Assembly: GCF_016623465.1 (NCBI RefSeq)
Contig: NZ_JAEDAJ010000004.1
Location: 186,001-250,000 of the forward strand
DNA from: Brachybacterium halotolerans
GTDB taxonomy: Bacteria; Actinomycetota; Actinomycetes; Actinomycetales; Dermabacteraceae
Direction of reading: 5' to 3'
DNA: 64,000 nt
Shown: piece by piece, positions 50,569-58,505 of the stretch
Numbering within the stretch: position 1 is the first letter of the stretch
Layout of the letters: every line of letters starts with the position of its first letter
Program-made: the position numbers and the translations under genes
The notes under the pieces: generated by a model
Told to the model about the DNA's origin: nothing
What the model saw: only the letters and a program-made list of their open reading frames with translations
Database searches by the model: none

Positions 50569-51293
50569 GCGAGACCGGCGCATCACTGCGCGACCACGGA
50601 CACGAAAACCTCGAGTCCCTGGTCGCCGCCTACGCGCTCGACGCCCTCGATCCCTCGGAGAGCGCGGAGGTCGAGGCCCACCTGGCCACGTGCCCGGAGT
50701 GCCGTGAGCTCGCGGATTCCTTGCGCGAGACGACTGTCGATCTCTCCCAGGGTCTGGAATCGACTCCTCCCGCTGCGCTGAGGGACCGGATCCTTGAGGC
50801 TGTGAGCGCCGATCAGGATGCTCACGAGACGCCCGAGGAGCCCCGGCTCCCGCGCAGGCCGAGACGCCGCACCGTCCTCGCCGGAGGGTTCGCCCTGGCC
50901 GCGAGCGCGCTGGTCGCGACCGGCCTCGTCGTCGCACGCCCCTGGCGCTCGCAGGAGGACAAGGACATCGACGAGGTCCTCGCGGCGGACGACGCCCGGG
51001 AGTACACGACGACGTGGCGCTCGGCACGGATCACGGCGGTGCGCTCGCCCTCCCTGGGCTCGGCAGTGCTGAAGGTCGAGGACCTTCCCGCCGTCACGGC
51101 GGGCAAGGACTACCAGGCGTGGAGCAAGATGTCCGACGGTCCTGTGAGCGCCGGGCTCCTTCGCCCCGACGATGACGGCAATGCCCGCACACTCCTGTCC
51201 GCCGGCTCGGCCGAAGGAGCTGCCATCAGTCTGGAGCCCGCCGGGGGTTCGGAGCAGCCGACGACTGTCCTGGTCGCGCTCGATTTTTCCTGA
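50565..51293 (+). CDS. rskA: Anti-sigma-K factor RskA family protein
   Basis: 242 residues. The N-terminal zinc-finger-like anti-sigma domain contains HLATCPECREL, a single membrane helix lies near residues 105-125 (AGGFALAASALVATGLVVA), and the extracytoplasmic C-terminal RskA domain has the conserved GKDYQAWSKM and VLVALDFS ends. It holds SigK inactive at the membrane; regulated cleavage frees it. AGGAGG precedes the ATG inside the end of sigK, so the two are translated together. Confidence 0.9.
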   Translation: MSETGASLRDHGHENLESLVAAYALDALDPSESAEVEAHLATCPECRELADSLRETTVDLSQGLESTPPAALRDRILEAVSADQDAHETPEEPRLPRRPRRRTVLAGGFALAASALVATGLVVARPWRSQEDKDIDEVLAADDAREYTTTWRSARITAVRSPSLGSAVLKVEDLPAVTAGKDYQAWSKMSDGPVSAGLLRPDDDGNARTLLSAGSAEGAAISLEPAGGSEQPTTVLVALDFS

Positions 51294-51647
51294 GCGCACT
51301 GCGACGCCGTCGGCGGCAGCGATGCGGCCGATCTGCTCGTGCCGGGGGCTGAGGAGTCGGGCGAGAGGAATCGCGTCGCCATCCCTGACACGCCGAAGAA
51401 CACGTGTCGCAGCCTTGGGCTCGAATACGCGTCCGTGCCGTCCGCGGACCAACGGCGGACTGGACGCCTCCACCACACCCTGGCCGACGGCTGGGCCCAC
51501 GCACGCCGAGACATCAACGGGCACGAGCGCCGCGGCGCCCTCGAGGGCAGGATCCACCACCGCCACGGCGATCAGCACCGATCCCACCGCAGCTGCGGCG
51601 ACCAAACACCATTCTCTCGCGTCGTCAACGTCCCCGGTCGGTACCGC
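51294..51647. other. 354-base region without a convincing gene
   Basis: It lies between the convergent rskA and sortase genes. A minus-strand frame starting with TTG at 51605 begins with a hydrophobic stretch (VAAAAVGSVLIAVAVVDPAL) but has no ribosome binding site, loses coding character and runs into rskA. It may be the relic of a small exported protein. I see no clear hairpin terminator. Confidence 0.4.
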
Positions 51648-52361
51648 CTAGTCGACGAGCTTGGCGAAGACGATCACGTTGTCCGCATGACGTCCGTCCG
51701 CGTCGACGGTGCCGCCGCAGGTGATCAGCCGCAGTTCGGCGCTCGACGTGTTCTCGTACACGGCCCATGTCGGGAAGGAATCCTTGGGGAAGCGGCCGAT
51801 GTCATAGACCTCGAAGGTCGCGGTGCTCCCGTCCTCACGGTCCACGTCGACACGGTCACCCTTGCGCACCGCACCGAGCTCGAAGAACACGGAGGGCTTC
51901 CCGCTGTAGGTCACGTGACCCTCGATCACCGCGGGGCCCTGCTCACCGGGAGTCGGCGATCCGTCGAACCAGGCGGCGTCGTCCTTGCGGGCCCCGCTGG
52001 GGGCCGGCAGCGAGCCGTCATCGGCGAGCGAGATCCCGAACACGTCTCCGTCGATGTCGCGATCCGGCAGCCGTACGCGGACCGGCTTCGATGCCGGCAG
52101 CGCCGCGGGCGTGCTGGGGGCGGCGGAGCTCGGACTGGGGGTCGCGGAGGCCGAGGGGGTAGGCGTTGCGTCGCTCGTCGGCGATGTCGACTCGCCGGAG
52201 CTGCTGGACGCGCTCTGCGCGGCGGGCGCCTGAGGCGGGGGCGGCTCCTGATCGACGAAGAAGACGATCAGGAGCACGATCCCCGCCACGCACAGCGCAC
52301 CGCTCGCGGCGCCCGCCCAGAGACGGCCGCCGCGGCGGTGCTGCTTCTTCACACTGCTCAT
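51648..52361 (-). CDS. Class F sortase
   Basis: 237 residues: an N-terminal membrane anchor (about residues 15-36), a Pro/Ser/Thr-rich stalk to about residue 90 and a sortase beta-barrel with His in VIEGHVTY, the nucleophile in LITCGG and the Arg in DGRHADNVIVFA. It would cut an extracellular sorting signal after Thr and attach the protein to the envelope. It follows the CHRD-protein gene by 16 bases, and that protein ends in a sortable-looking tail, so it is the likely substrate. The rskA gene faces it across the gene-free region. Confidence 0.88.
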   Translation of the reverse strand: MSSVKKQHRRGGRLWAGAASGALCVAGIVLLIVFFVDQEPPPPQAPAAQSASSSSGESTSPTSDATPTPSASATPSPSSAAPSTPAALPASKPVRVRLPDRDIDGDVFGISLADDGSLPAPSGARKDDAAWFDGSPTPGEQGPAVIEGHVTYSGKPSVFFELGAVRKGDRVDVDREDGSTATFEVYDIGRFPKDSFPTWAVYENTSSAELRLITCGGTVDADGRHADNVIVFAKLVD

Positions 52362-52377
52362 CGCGAGAAGTTGCTTC

Positions 52378-53148
52378 TCACTTCTCCGTGCGCGCGCTGC
52401 GACGACGGCTCACGACGGCTCCGACGACGCCAGCGGTGACGAGCGCGCCACCGGCTGCGAGCAGACCGGCATCCTCGATGCCCGCGGTCGTGCCATCACC
52501 GGTCTCGACGCCGCCCTGCGGCATGTCGGACATCTGGCTCACGGTGACCGCACCGCAGGCCGCGGGATCCGTGGCCTCGCTGGGCAGCGAGGGATCGAGA
52601 TCCGACTTGGTGTCACCGTCGTACTTGCCGTTGCCGTTGTGGTCAACACCGTGCACGACGACGACCGCCTTGCCGTCCTTGAGGGACGAGGCCACGTCAT
52701 CGCTCACCTTGATGGTGCGCTCGTAGTGCCCGTCACCCGTGGGGAAGTTCTCGACGTCCAGACCGTTGTCCGGCCCGGTCCCGCCCTTCGTCGTGAGCGA
52801 CGCACCGATCATGCCGTAGTACTCCGCGGCATCGCTGGTCTGGAGGGCGCCGTCCTCGCCCGAACCCTTCATGTTCGGGTCGGGGCACTCGCCCTTGCCT
52901 CCGATGTGGATGTGCTGGGCGTGCGGCGAACCGTCGAGAAGGCCCTTGGTATCCATCTTCACGGTGAGCTGGTCGCCGTCGAGGGTGAGCCATGCCGTGC
53001 CCGAGGCACCGGAATCGTTGAGCTCGGTGAGATCTGCCTGGTAGCTGTGCGCGTCACTGCCCTCGGCGAGAGCCGGTGCGGTCGCGCCGAAGCCGACCGC
53101 CGCCATCGTGGCTGCCATGAGGGAGATGGACTTCATCGTCTTACGCAT
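52378..53148 (-). CDS. Secreted CHRD-domain protein, probable sortase F substrate
   Basis: 256 residues. A Sec signal peptide ends near ALA in APALAEG, followed by a CHRD domain whose HAQHIHIGG motif is typical, with a further HDHNGNGKYDGD-like Asp/Asn-rich loop (HGVDHNGNGKYDG) that may bind calcium. The C-terminus reads MPQGGVETGDG, then a hydrophobic segment and RRR, the layout of a cell-wall sorting signal with a noncanonical TG motif. ATG 53148 is chosen because GGAGG lies at the right distance; a GTG at 53169 lacks one. It is first in a two-gene operon with the sortase. Role: surface protein of unknown ligand. Confidence 0.85.
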   Translation of the reverse strand: MRKTMKSISLMAATMAAVGFGATAPALAEGSDAHSYQADLTELNDSGASGTAWLTLDGDQLTVKMDTKGLLDGSPHAQHIHIGGKGECPDPNMKGSGEDGALQTSDAAEYYGMIGASLTTKGGTGPDNGLDVENFPTGDGHYERTIKVSDDVASSLKDGKAVVVVHGVDHNGNGKYDGDTKSDLDPSLPSEATDPAACGAVTVSQMSDMPQGGVETGDGTTAGIEDAGLLAAGGALVTAGVVGAVVSRRRSARTEK

Positions 53149-53237
53149 GATGCCTCCGTTCGGAGTCACCGTGCGGCCGACAGGCCGCAGGGGACGGTGA
53201 CGAGGGGTGTTCGGAGCATCGAGCGATCCGGATTGGT

Positions 53238-53270
53238 CGGGAATCGGCCGGGAATCGGTCGGGATCCGAC
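53238..53270. repeat. Three tandem 11-bp repeats upstream of the CHRD operon
   Basis: CGGGAATCGGC (53238-53248), CGGGAATCGGT (53249-53259) and a diverged CGGGATCCGAC (53260-53270) follow one another without gaps. The 11-base period equals one helical turn, as expected for co-operative binding on one DNA face. They lie in the 283-base region between the divergent CHRD and subtilase genes. Confidence 0.6.
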
Positions 53271-53431
53271 CGGGCCCGGGATGTCACGGGAAGGTCACGG
53301 ATGGGTCTCGGTGTCCGCCGACGCCCACCGAGCGCAGTCAGGGCATGGTGTCATGCGTCACGTCGGGGTCCTCTCCTCCGGAGCCCGACCCGGCGCCGCC
53401 GGCCATCCCTCTCCCCTCCCCGAGGCAGCCC

Positions 53432-56119
53432 ATGAGACACCTCCCTGCGCACCGCCGCGCTCTCCTCTCCCCACGATCCCTCCTCACCGCCGGCGCCGCG
53501 GCAGCCCTCGCCGCAGCCATGTTCGGCCCCCTCCCCGCCCAGGCCGACGGCCAGGGCGACGACCTCGGGACGGCCTCCTCCCACGGAGTCGAGGCCCCCG
53601 CGAAGGGCTCCCCCTCCCTCGACGACGTGAACGGCTCCGTGCCCGACCGCTACCTGGTCCAGGTCGAGGGCGCCCCGCAGGCGCAGGGCACTCCCCAGCG
53701 CACGCTCAAGACGAAGCAGACCGGCGTCGTGGAGGAGGCGGAGAAGGACGGCCTGGACGTGACCGTCGACCAGTCCTTCACGCATGCCTGGAACGGCATG
53801 GCCGTCTCGATGACGAAGGCCGACGCCGAGGCCCTCCAGGACGTCGACGGCGTCACCGCCGTCTACCCCGTGATGCAGGTGGCCCTGCCGCCGGATCAGG
53901 GCGACGCCTCTCCCGAGGACGAGTACGCCAACGCCATGACCGGCGTGGACACGGTCCAGAAGGTCGACGGCCTGGACGGCGAGGGGGTGACCGTCGGCGT
54001 CATCGACTCGGGCGTCGACTACAACAACCCCGACCTCGGCGGTTCCGGGACGAACGACCAGACGAAGGACTTCCCCGGCACCCGCGTGACCATGGGCTAC
54101 GACTTCGTGGGCGACGACTACAACTCCACGGTCCCGGGCAGCGTCCCGGAGCCCGACGAGTACCCGGACGACTGCGGCGGCCACGGCACCCACGTCGCGG
54201 GCATCATCGGGGCCGACGGCGACGTCACCGGCGTCGCCCCGAAGGCCGACATCGCCTCGTACCGGATCTTCGGCTGCAAGGGCACGAGCTCGACCGACGT
54301 CATCCTCGCCGCGATGGACCGCGCCTTCGCCGACGGCGTCGACGTCATCAACATGTCGCTCGGCGCCTCGTTCATGACCTGGGACGACTACCCGACCGCG
54401 CAGGCCTCGAACGAGATCACCGCCAAGGGCGTCGTGGTCGTCGCCTCGGGCGGCAACGAGGGCGAGGCCGGCACGTTCTCCGGAGGCGCTCCCGGCGTCG
54501 GCAGCGACGTGATCACCGTCGGCTCGGTCGAGAACACCGACGCGCACACCCCCTACTTCGCGGTGGGCAAGACGAAGTACGGCTTCACCTCCGCCGAGGA
54601 CGGCGGGACGGTCCCGACCTCCGGCAAGGTCGTACTGGCGAGCGCCGGCGAGGACTCGGACGCGGCCGACGCCCCCGTCCTGGCCTGCGATCCGGCCGAG
54701 GTGCCGAAGCCGACGAAGAAGAAGCAGGCCCTGCTGGTCAAGCGCGGCACCTGCTCCTTCCACGACAAGGCGGCGAACGCCCAGGAGGCCGGGTACACCG
54801 CGGTCGTGCTCTACAACAACAGCGCCGGCCTCATCAGCCCCACCGTCGCGGGCGACCCGGAGATCACCATCCCCGTCGTCTCCATCACCCAGGACGACGG
54901 CATCGCCCTGCAGAAGGCCATCGCGGCGGGCACGACGAAGATCGCCTGGAAGGACGGCGTGGCCGTGTTCCCGAACGCGGGCGCCGGCCTCATGTCGTCC
55001 TTCTCCTCGTACGGGCTCACGGCCGAGCTGGGCCTGAAGCCCGACCTGTCGGCCCCCGGCGGGCAGATCTACTCGACCGTGCCTCTCGAGCAGGGCGGGC
55101 ACGGCACGAAGTCCGGCACCTCGATGGCCTCCCCGCACGTCGCGGGCGCGGCCGCGCTGATGCTGCAGGAGCATGCGGGCTGGACGCCGAAGCAGGTGAA
55201 GTCGGCGCTCGTGAACACGGCCGACCCGCTGGACTGGTCGCTCGAGCCCGGGAAGGGCTACCTCGAGCCGGTGCACCGTCAGGGCGCGGGCATGCTCGAC
55301 ATGGTCGAGGCCGCCCACACCTCCACGTCCGTCGCCGAGCCGACGATCTCGCTCGGCGACAGCTCGCAGGGCGCCCACTCGGTCACGGTGAACGTGCGCA
55401 ACGACGGCGATGCGGCGAAGACCTATGCGGTCTCGACCCGCACCGGCGTCGCCACCGGCGGCTCGCCGTCGGACCCGGCTTTCCAGGTCGCCGACCCCTC
55501 CGTGCGGCTCTCGAGCCGCACGGTGACCATCCAGCCGCACCGCTCGGCGCTGGTGACCGCGCGGATCAGCGAGGACTTCGGCGAGGACGGCATCATCTAT
55601 GGCGGCTGGGTCCAGCTGACCAGTGATGACGAGGACCTCTCGGTGCCCTTCGCGGGCATGTCCGGCGACTACCAGAACGTCGAGGTGCTCGGCGCCCACG
55701 ACGGCCTGCCGGCCCTCGGCAAGGCGCAGGGCGAGAACATCGTGCCGGTCTCCGGCACGGACGCGACGTACTCGACGTCCGGGGACGACGTCCCCTACGT
55801 CCTCTTCTACCTGGACTACCCGGTCGAGCGCCTGGACGTGGCCGTGTACCACGCCAAGGCCGACGGCTCGAAGGGCAGGCTCGTGAACCCCAAGGTGGGC
55901 ACGGTCAGCTCCGAGAGCAAGTGGGGCCGCTCCTCCGAGACCGAGGCGCTGCCCTGGGACGGCACCTACCAGACCGCGAAGGGGAAGACCGTCACCGCGA
56001 AGGACGGGAAGTACATCATCGAGGTCCGCGTGCTCAAGGCCCTCGGCGATCCCGACACGGCCTCCGACTGGGAGAGCTGGGACTCCGAGGTGCTGACGCT
56101 GTCGCACCAGAAGCCCTGA
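53432..56119 (+). CDS. Secreted subtilisin-like serine protease (S8) with inserted PA domain
   Basis: 895 residues. A signal peptide (hydrophobic core AGAAAALAAAMFG, cleavage near AQA) is followed by an I9 inhibitor propeptide to about residue 160 and a subtilase domain with Asp192 (VIDSGVD), His251 (GGHGTHVAG) and Ser564 (GTSMASPHVAG). Between His and Ser a protease-associated domain is inserted (about residues 395-525, LLVKRGTCSFHDKAANAQ). The C-terminal 300 residues are Fn3-like beta domains. No sorting signal or membrane anchor is visible, so it is probably released. GAGG lies before the ATG. It is a broad extracellular protease for nutrient scavenging. Confidence 0.93.
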   Translation: MRHLPAHRRALLSPRSLLTAGAAAALAAAMFGPLPAQADGQGDDLGTASSHGVEAPAKGSPSLDDVNGSVPDRYLVQVEGAPQAQGTPQRTLKTKQTGVVEEAEKDGLDVTVDQSFTHAWNGMAVSMTKADAEALQDVDGVTAVYPVMQVALPPDQGDASPEDEYANAMTGVDTVQKVDGLDGEGVTVGVIDSGVDYNNPDLGGSGTNDQTKDFPGTRVTMGYDFVGDDYNSTVPGSVPEPDEYPDDCGGHGTHVAGIIGADGDVTGVAPKADIASYRIFGCKGTSSTDVILAAMDRAFADGVDVINMSLGASFMTWDDYPTAQASNEITAKGVVVVASGGNEGEAGTFSGGAPGVGSDVITVGSVENTDAHTPYFAVGKTKYGFTSAEDGGTVPTSGKVVLASAGEDSDAADAPVLACDPAEVPKPTKKKQALLVKRGTCSFHDKAANAQEAGYTAVVLYNNSAGLISPTVAGDPEITIPVVSITQDDGIALQKAIAAGTTKIAWKDGVAVFPNAGAGLMSSFSSYGLTAELGLKPDLSAPGGQIYSTVPLEQGGHGTKSGTSMASPHVAGAAALMLQEHAGWTPKQVKSALVNTADPLDWSLEPGKGYLEPVHRQGAGMLDMVEAAHTSTSVAEPTISLGDSSQGAHSVTVNVRNDGDAAKTYAVSTRTGVATGGSPSDPAFQVADPSVRLSSRTVTIQPHRSALVTARISEDFGEDGIIYGGWVQLTSDDEDLSVPFAGMSGDYQNVEVLGAHDGLPALGKAQGENIVPVSGTDATYSTSGDDVPYVLFYLDYPVERLDVAVYHAKADGSKGRLVNPKVGTVSSESKWGRSSETEALPWDGTYQTAKGKTVTAKDGKYIIEVRVLKALGDPDTASDWESWDSEVLTLSHQKP

Positions 56120-56170
56120 GCCCGGCGCGGGATCCGTCGCCGCCGAGGCCCCGACGGCCCCGTCCCCCAC

Positions 56171-56208
56171 CGTCGCCCCCGATCCGCAGCCGCGGGTCGG
56201 GGGCGACG
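56171..56208 (+). terminator. Hairpin terminator after the subtilase gene
   Basis: A perfect 12-bp inverted repeat CGTCGCCCCCGA (56171-56182) and TCGGGGGCGACG (56197-56208) with a 14-base loop. It lies between convergent genes and can serve both; no T run. Confidence 0.65.
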
Positions 56209-56219
56209 CGGTCCCGCCG

Positions 56220-57533
56220 TCAGGACGCCGGGGCGCGGTCCTCGCGCCAGGACCCGGAGCCGAGGGCGAGCACGAGGACCGGCACGAGCAGCACGGCCCC
56301 GATCATGCCGAGCACCGAGAAGCTGCTGACGGCCATGATCGGCCCCGACGCGAAGGAGGCGACGGCTCCGCACAGGTTCGAGAGCGCGTCCGCCCCTCCC
56401 TGCGCCGACGCCCGCGCGCGGTCGGAGACCGCCGCGCCGAACAGCGCCGACCCTCCCACGTTCATGAAGGACCATCCCAGTCCGAGCAGGATCAGCGAGG
56501 CCATCACCCCCGCCATCGACCCGGAGGCGAGGACCGCCAGCGCGAGCGAGGCCGCGAAGAGCACGATCCCGGCGACGACGGCGGCGCGGTGCCCCACGCG
56601 GTCGATGAGGATGCCCACCACGGGCGAGAGCCCGTACATGCCCGCGACGTGCAGGCTGATCGTGATCCCCACGATCGTCACCGACCCGCCCTCGTGCTGG
56701 ACGTGCACGGGGGTCATGGTCATCAGCGCGACCATGACGGTCTGGGAGGTGAGGATCGCGACGAGCGCGGTGCGGGCGCGACGGTTCACGCGGAACTCCC
56801 GGGCCATGTCCCGCAGCCGCTGCCGTCGCGAGGCGGGGCGGGCGGACCGGACGGTCAGGTCGGGTGCGGCGCTGTCGCGGGCGAGCACGAGCAGCGGATC
56901 GGGCCGCAGGAGCACGAGCGCCACGGCCCCGGCCACGACCGACCCGACGGCGGCGATGAGGAAGGCGGCGGAATAGACCGAGAGCCCCGTCGCCGCCCCG
57001 ATCGCCTGGCCGGGCACGCCGAGGTTCGGGCCGAGCACGTTGCCGATGGCGCCCATCCACACGACGAGGGAGAGGGAGCGCGCCCGGGTGGCCGGCGAGG
57101 CGAGGTCCGTGGCGGCGAACCGCGCCTGCAGGCTCGCCGCCGTCCCGGCGCCCGTCAGCAGCAGTCCGAGGAACAGCGGGACGACGAGGTCCCATTGCGC
57201 GGCCAGGACCAGCAGGGCGGCTCCGAGCCCGGCGATCCACCAGCCGACGGTGAGGGCGACGCGGCGTCCGCGCCGGGCCGCCATCATCCCCAGCGGCACG
57301 CCCATCAGGGCGGCGCCGAGCGTCGAGGAGGTCCGGGCGAGGCCGGCCCAGGCCTCGCTGTCCGTCACCTCGCCGGCCAGCAGGATGCCGATCGAGGGCG
57401 CCACGCCCAGCCCGATCGTGCCCAGGATCTGGGCGACGACAAGCACGGCGAGGGTCCTGCGATGCTCCGGGTGCGAGACGCCGCGCGGGTCGGCGGCGGT
57501 GGTCGTGCCCGTGGGCGCGGCGGGTCGGGACAT
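56220..57533 (-). CDS. MFS transporter
   Basis: A 437-residue, 12-helix major facilitator. Motif-A-like loops lie after helix 2 (GMMAARRGRRVAL) and helix 8 (GILIDRVGHRAAV), with the long central cytoplasmic loop rich in Arg (RPASRRQRLRDMAREF). Substrate unknown. GAGGAG ahead of the ATG at 57533 fixes the start. The GntR/FCD regulator gene lies directly upstream on the same strand with a 70-base gap. In that gap TTGTATCCCA and a GACT/AGTC dyad (57579-57594) could bind the regulator. Export of a metabolite or drug sensed by the FCD domain is plausible. Confidence 0.85.
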   Translation of the reverse strand: MSRPAAPTGTTTAADPRGVSHPEHRRTLAVLVVAQILGTIGLGVAPSIGILLAGEVTDSEAWAGLARTSSTLGAALMGVPLGMMAARRGRRVALTVGWWIAGLGAALLVLAAQWDLVVPLFLGLLLTGAGTAASLQARFAATDLASPATRARSLSLVVWMGAIGNVLGPNLGVPGQAIGAATGLSVYSAAFLIAAVGSVVAGAVALVLLRPDPLLVLARDSAAPDLTVRSARPASRRQRLRDMAREFRVNRRARTALVAILTSQTVMVALMTMTPVHVQHEGGSVTIVGITISLHVAGMYGLSPVVGILIDRVGHRAAVVAGIVLFAASLALAVLASGSMAGVMASLILLGLGWSFMNVGGSALFGAAVSDRARASAQGGADALSNLCGAVASFASGPIMAVSSFSVLGMIGAVLLVPVLVLALGSGSWREDRAPAS

Positions 57534-57578
57534 CGTGCTCTCCTCGAACGGGGTCATGCCCGGGCGAATCTCGGACAC

Positions 57579-57594
57579 GACTTGTATCCCAGTC
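57579..57594. promoter_or_regulatory. Possible GntR operator upstream of the MFS gene
   Basis: GACT (57579-57582) and AGTC (57591-57594) flank TGTATCCC. The TTGTAT half resembles the TTGTAT/ATACAA half-sites of GntR-FCD operators, but the other half is degenerate. Weak evidence. Confidence 0.3.
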
Positions 57595-57603
57595 TAGGGG
57601 TCC

Positions 57604-58251
57604 TCAGACGCCCTCGCGAGGCGATCCCACCTCCGAGACGTGGGCTCGCAGCCGCTCTTCGAAGAGGTCCAGGTCCCCGCTCGTGAACGCCTCCGCGAGC
57701 GCGGCGTGCTCGCGGATCGTCTCCTCGCCGCGCTCCAGCAGCGCCTCGCCCTCGACGGAGAGCGCGAAGCGGTGGCGGTCGGCCAGACGCGCGTGGAGCT
57801 CCAGGAGCACGTCGCTGCCGCCCGCCTCCACGAAGCAGCGGTGGAAGGCGAGGAGCGCGGTCACGTGCTCCCGCAGGTCGCGCGTGCGCACCGTGCGACG
57901 CTGCGCCTCCAGGGCCTCCTCGAGCCGGGCGGCGCTCCGCCGCCGGGCGTCCGGCGCCGCGCGGCGCGCGCTCGTGATCTCGAGCATCGCGCGGGCCTCG
58001 GCGAGCTCCTCCACCGCACGCTGGCTCAGCCCGCGGACCAGGGCTCCGCGCTGCGGGTAGATCGCGATCCACCCCTCCTGCTGCAATCGCACGAGCGCTG
58101 CCCGCACCGGCGTGCGGCTCACCGCGAGCTCCTGCGCGAGCCCGGCCTCCCCGAGCATGGCTCCGGGCGCCAGGTCGCCGTCGAGGATCCGCTCCCGGAT
58201 CCGCAGGTACGCCCGTTCGGCCGCGCTCGGCGCTCCCGCCGCTTGCGCCAT
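57604..58251 (-). CDS. GntR family transcriptional regulator, FCD type
   Basis: 215 residues. The N-terminal winged helix is GntR-like (RIRERILDGDLAPGAMLGEAGLAQELAVSRTPVRAAL), followed by an all-helical FCD ligand domain with the metal-binding pattern of Asp/His residues (LREHVTALLAFHRCFVEAGG, then HAALAEAF). FCD regulators usually bind organic acids together with a metal. ATG 58251 follows a G-rich stretch rather than a sharp ribosome binding site, so the start is less certain. Co-oriented with the MFS gene, which it probably controls. Confidence 0.88.
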   Translation of the reverse strand: MAQAAGAPSAAERAYLRIRERILDGDLAPGAMLGEAGLAQELAVSRTPVRAALVRLQQEGWIAIYPQRGALVRGLSQRAVEELAEARAMLEITSARRAAPDARRRSAARLEEALEAQRRTVRTRDLREHVTALLAFHRCFVEAGGSDVLLELHARLADRHRFALSVEGEALLERGEETIREHAALAEAFTSGDLDLFEERLRAHVSEVGSPREGV

Positions 58252-58505
58252 CCGCCCCACCCCGTCCGGTCCCGTGCGTCGGCGCCCCCACGGCACGCCC
58301 TGGTCACCTCAGGATAACGGGGCTCCCGGGACCCGCCCCGGCACCGTCCCCGCGTGCGCTGGGGCACCCTCGCGCGAGCACGCGTTCCGTGCGCCCCGGC
58401 CACGTGCTTTGATGGGGCGCACCCGCGCGCGGGAGGCTGCGGACCGACCCACCCGTCGGCCCGTTCGTCGGCCCCGTGCGCACCGGAGTCCAGGGGGAGG
58501 TCGCG

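Noticed and set aside
51110..51605. Minus-strand frame between the sortase and rskA genes with a hydrophobic start
   Set aside because: TTG start, no ribosome binding site, loss of coding character after about 50 residues; at most a relic.
53351..56170. 939-residue minus-strand frame opposite the subtilase gene
   Set aside because: It is an antisense shadow: low-complexity Gly/Val/Arg/Asp product, whereas the plus strand encodes a complete catalytic triad and signal peptide.
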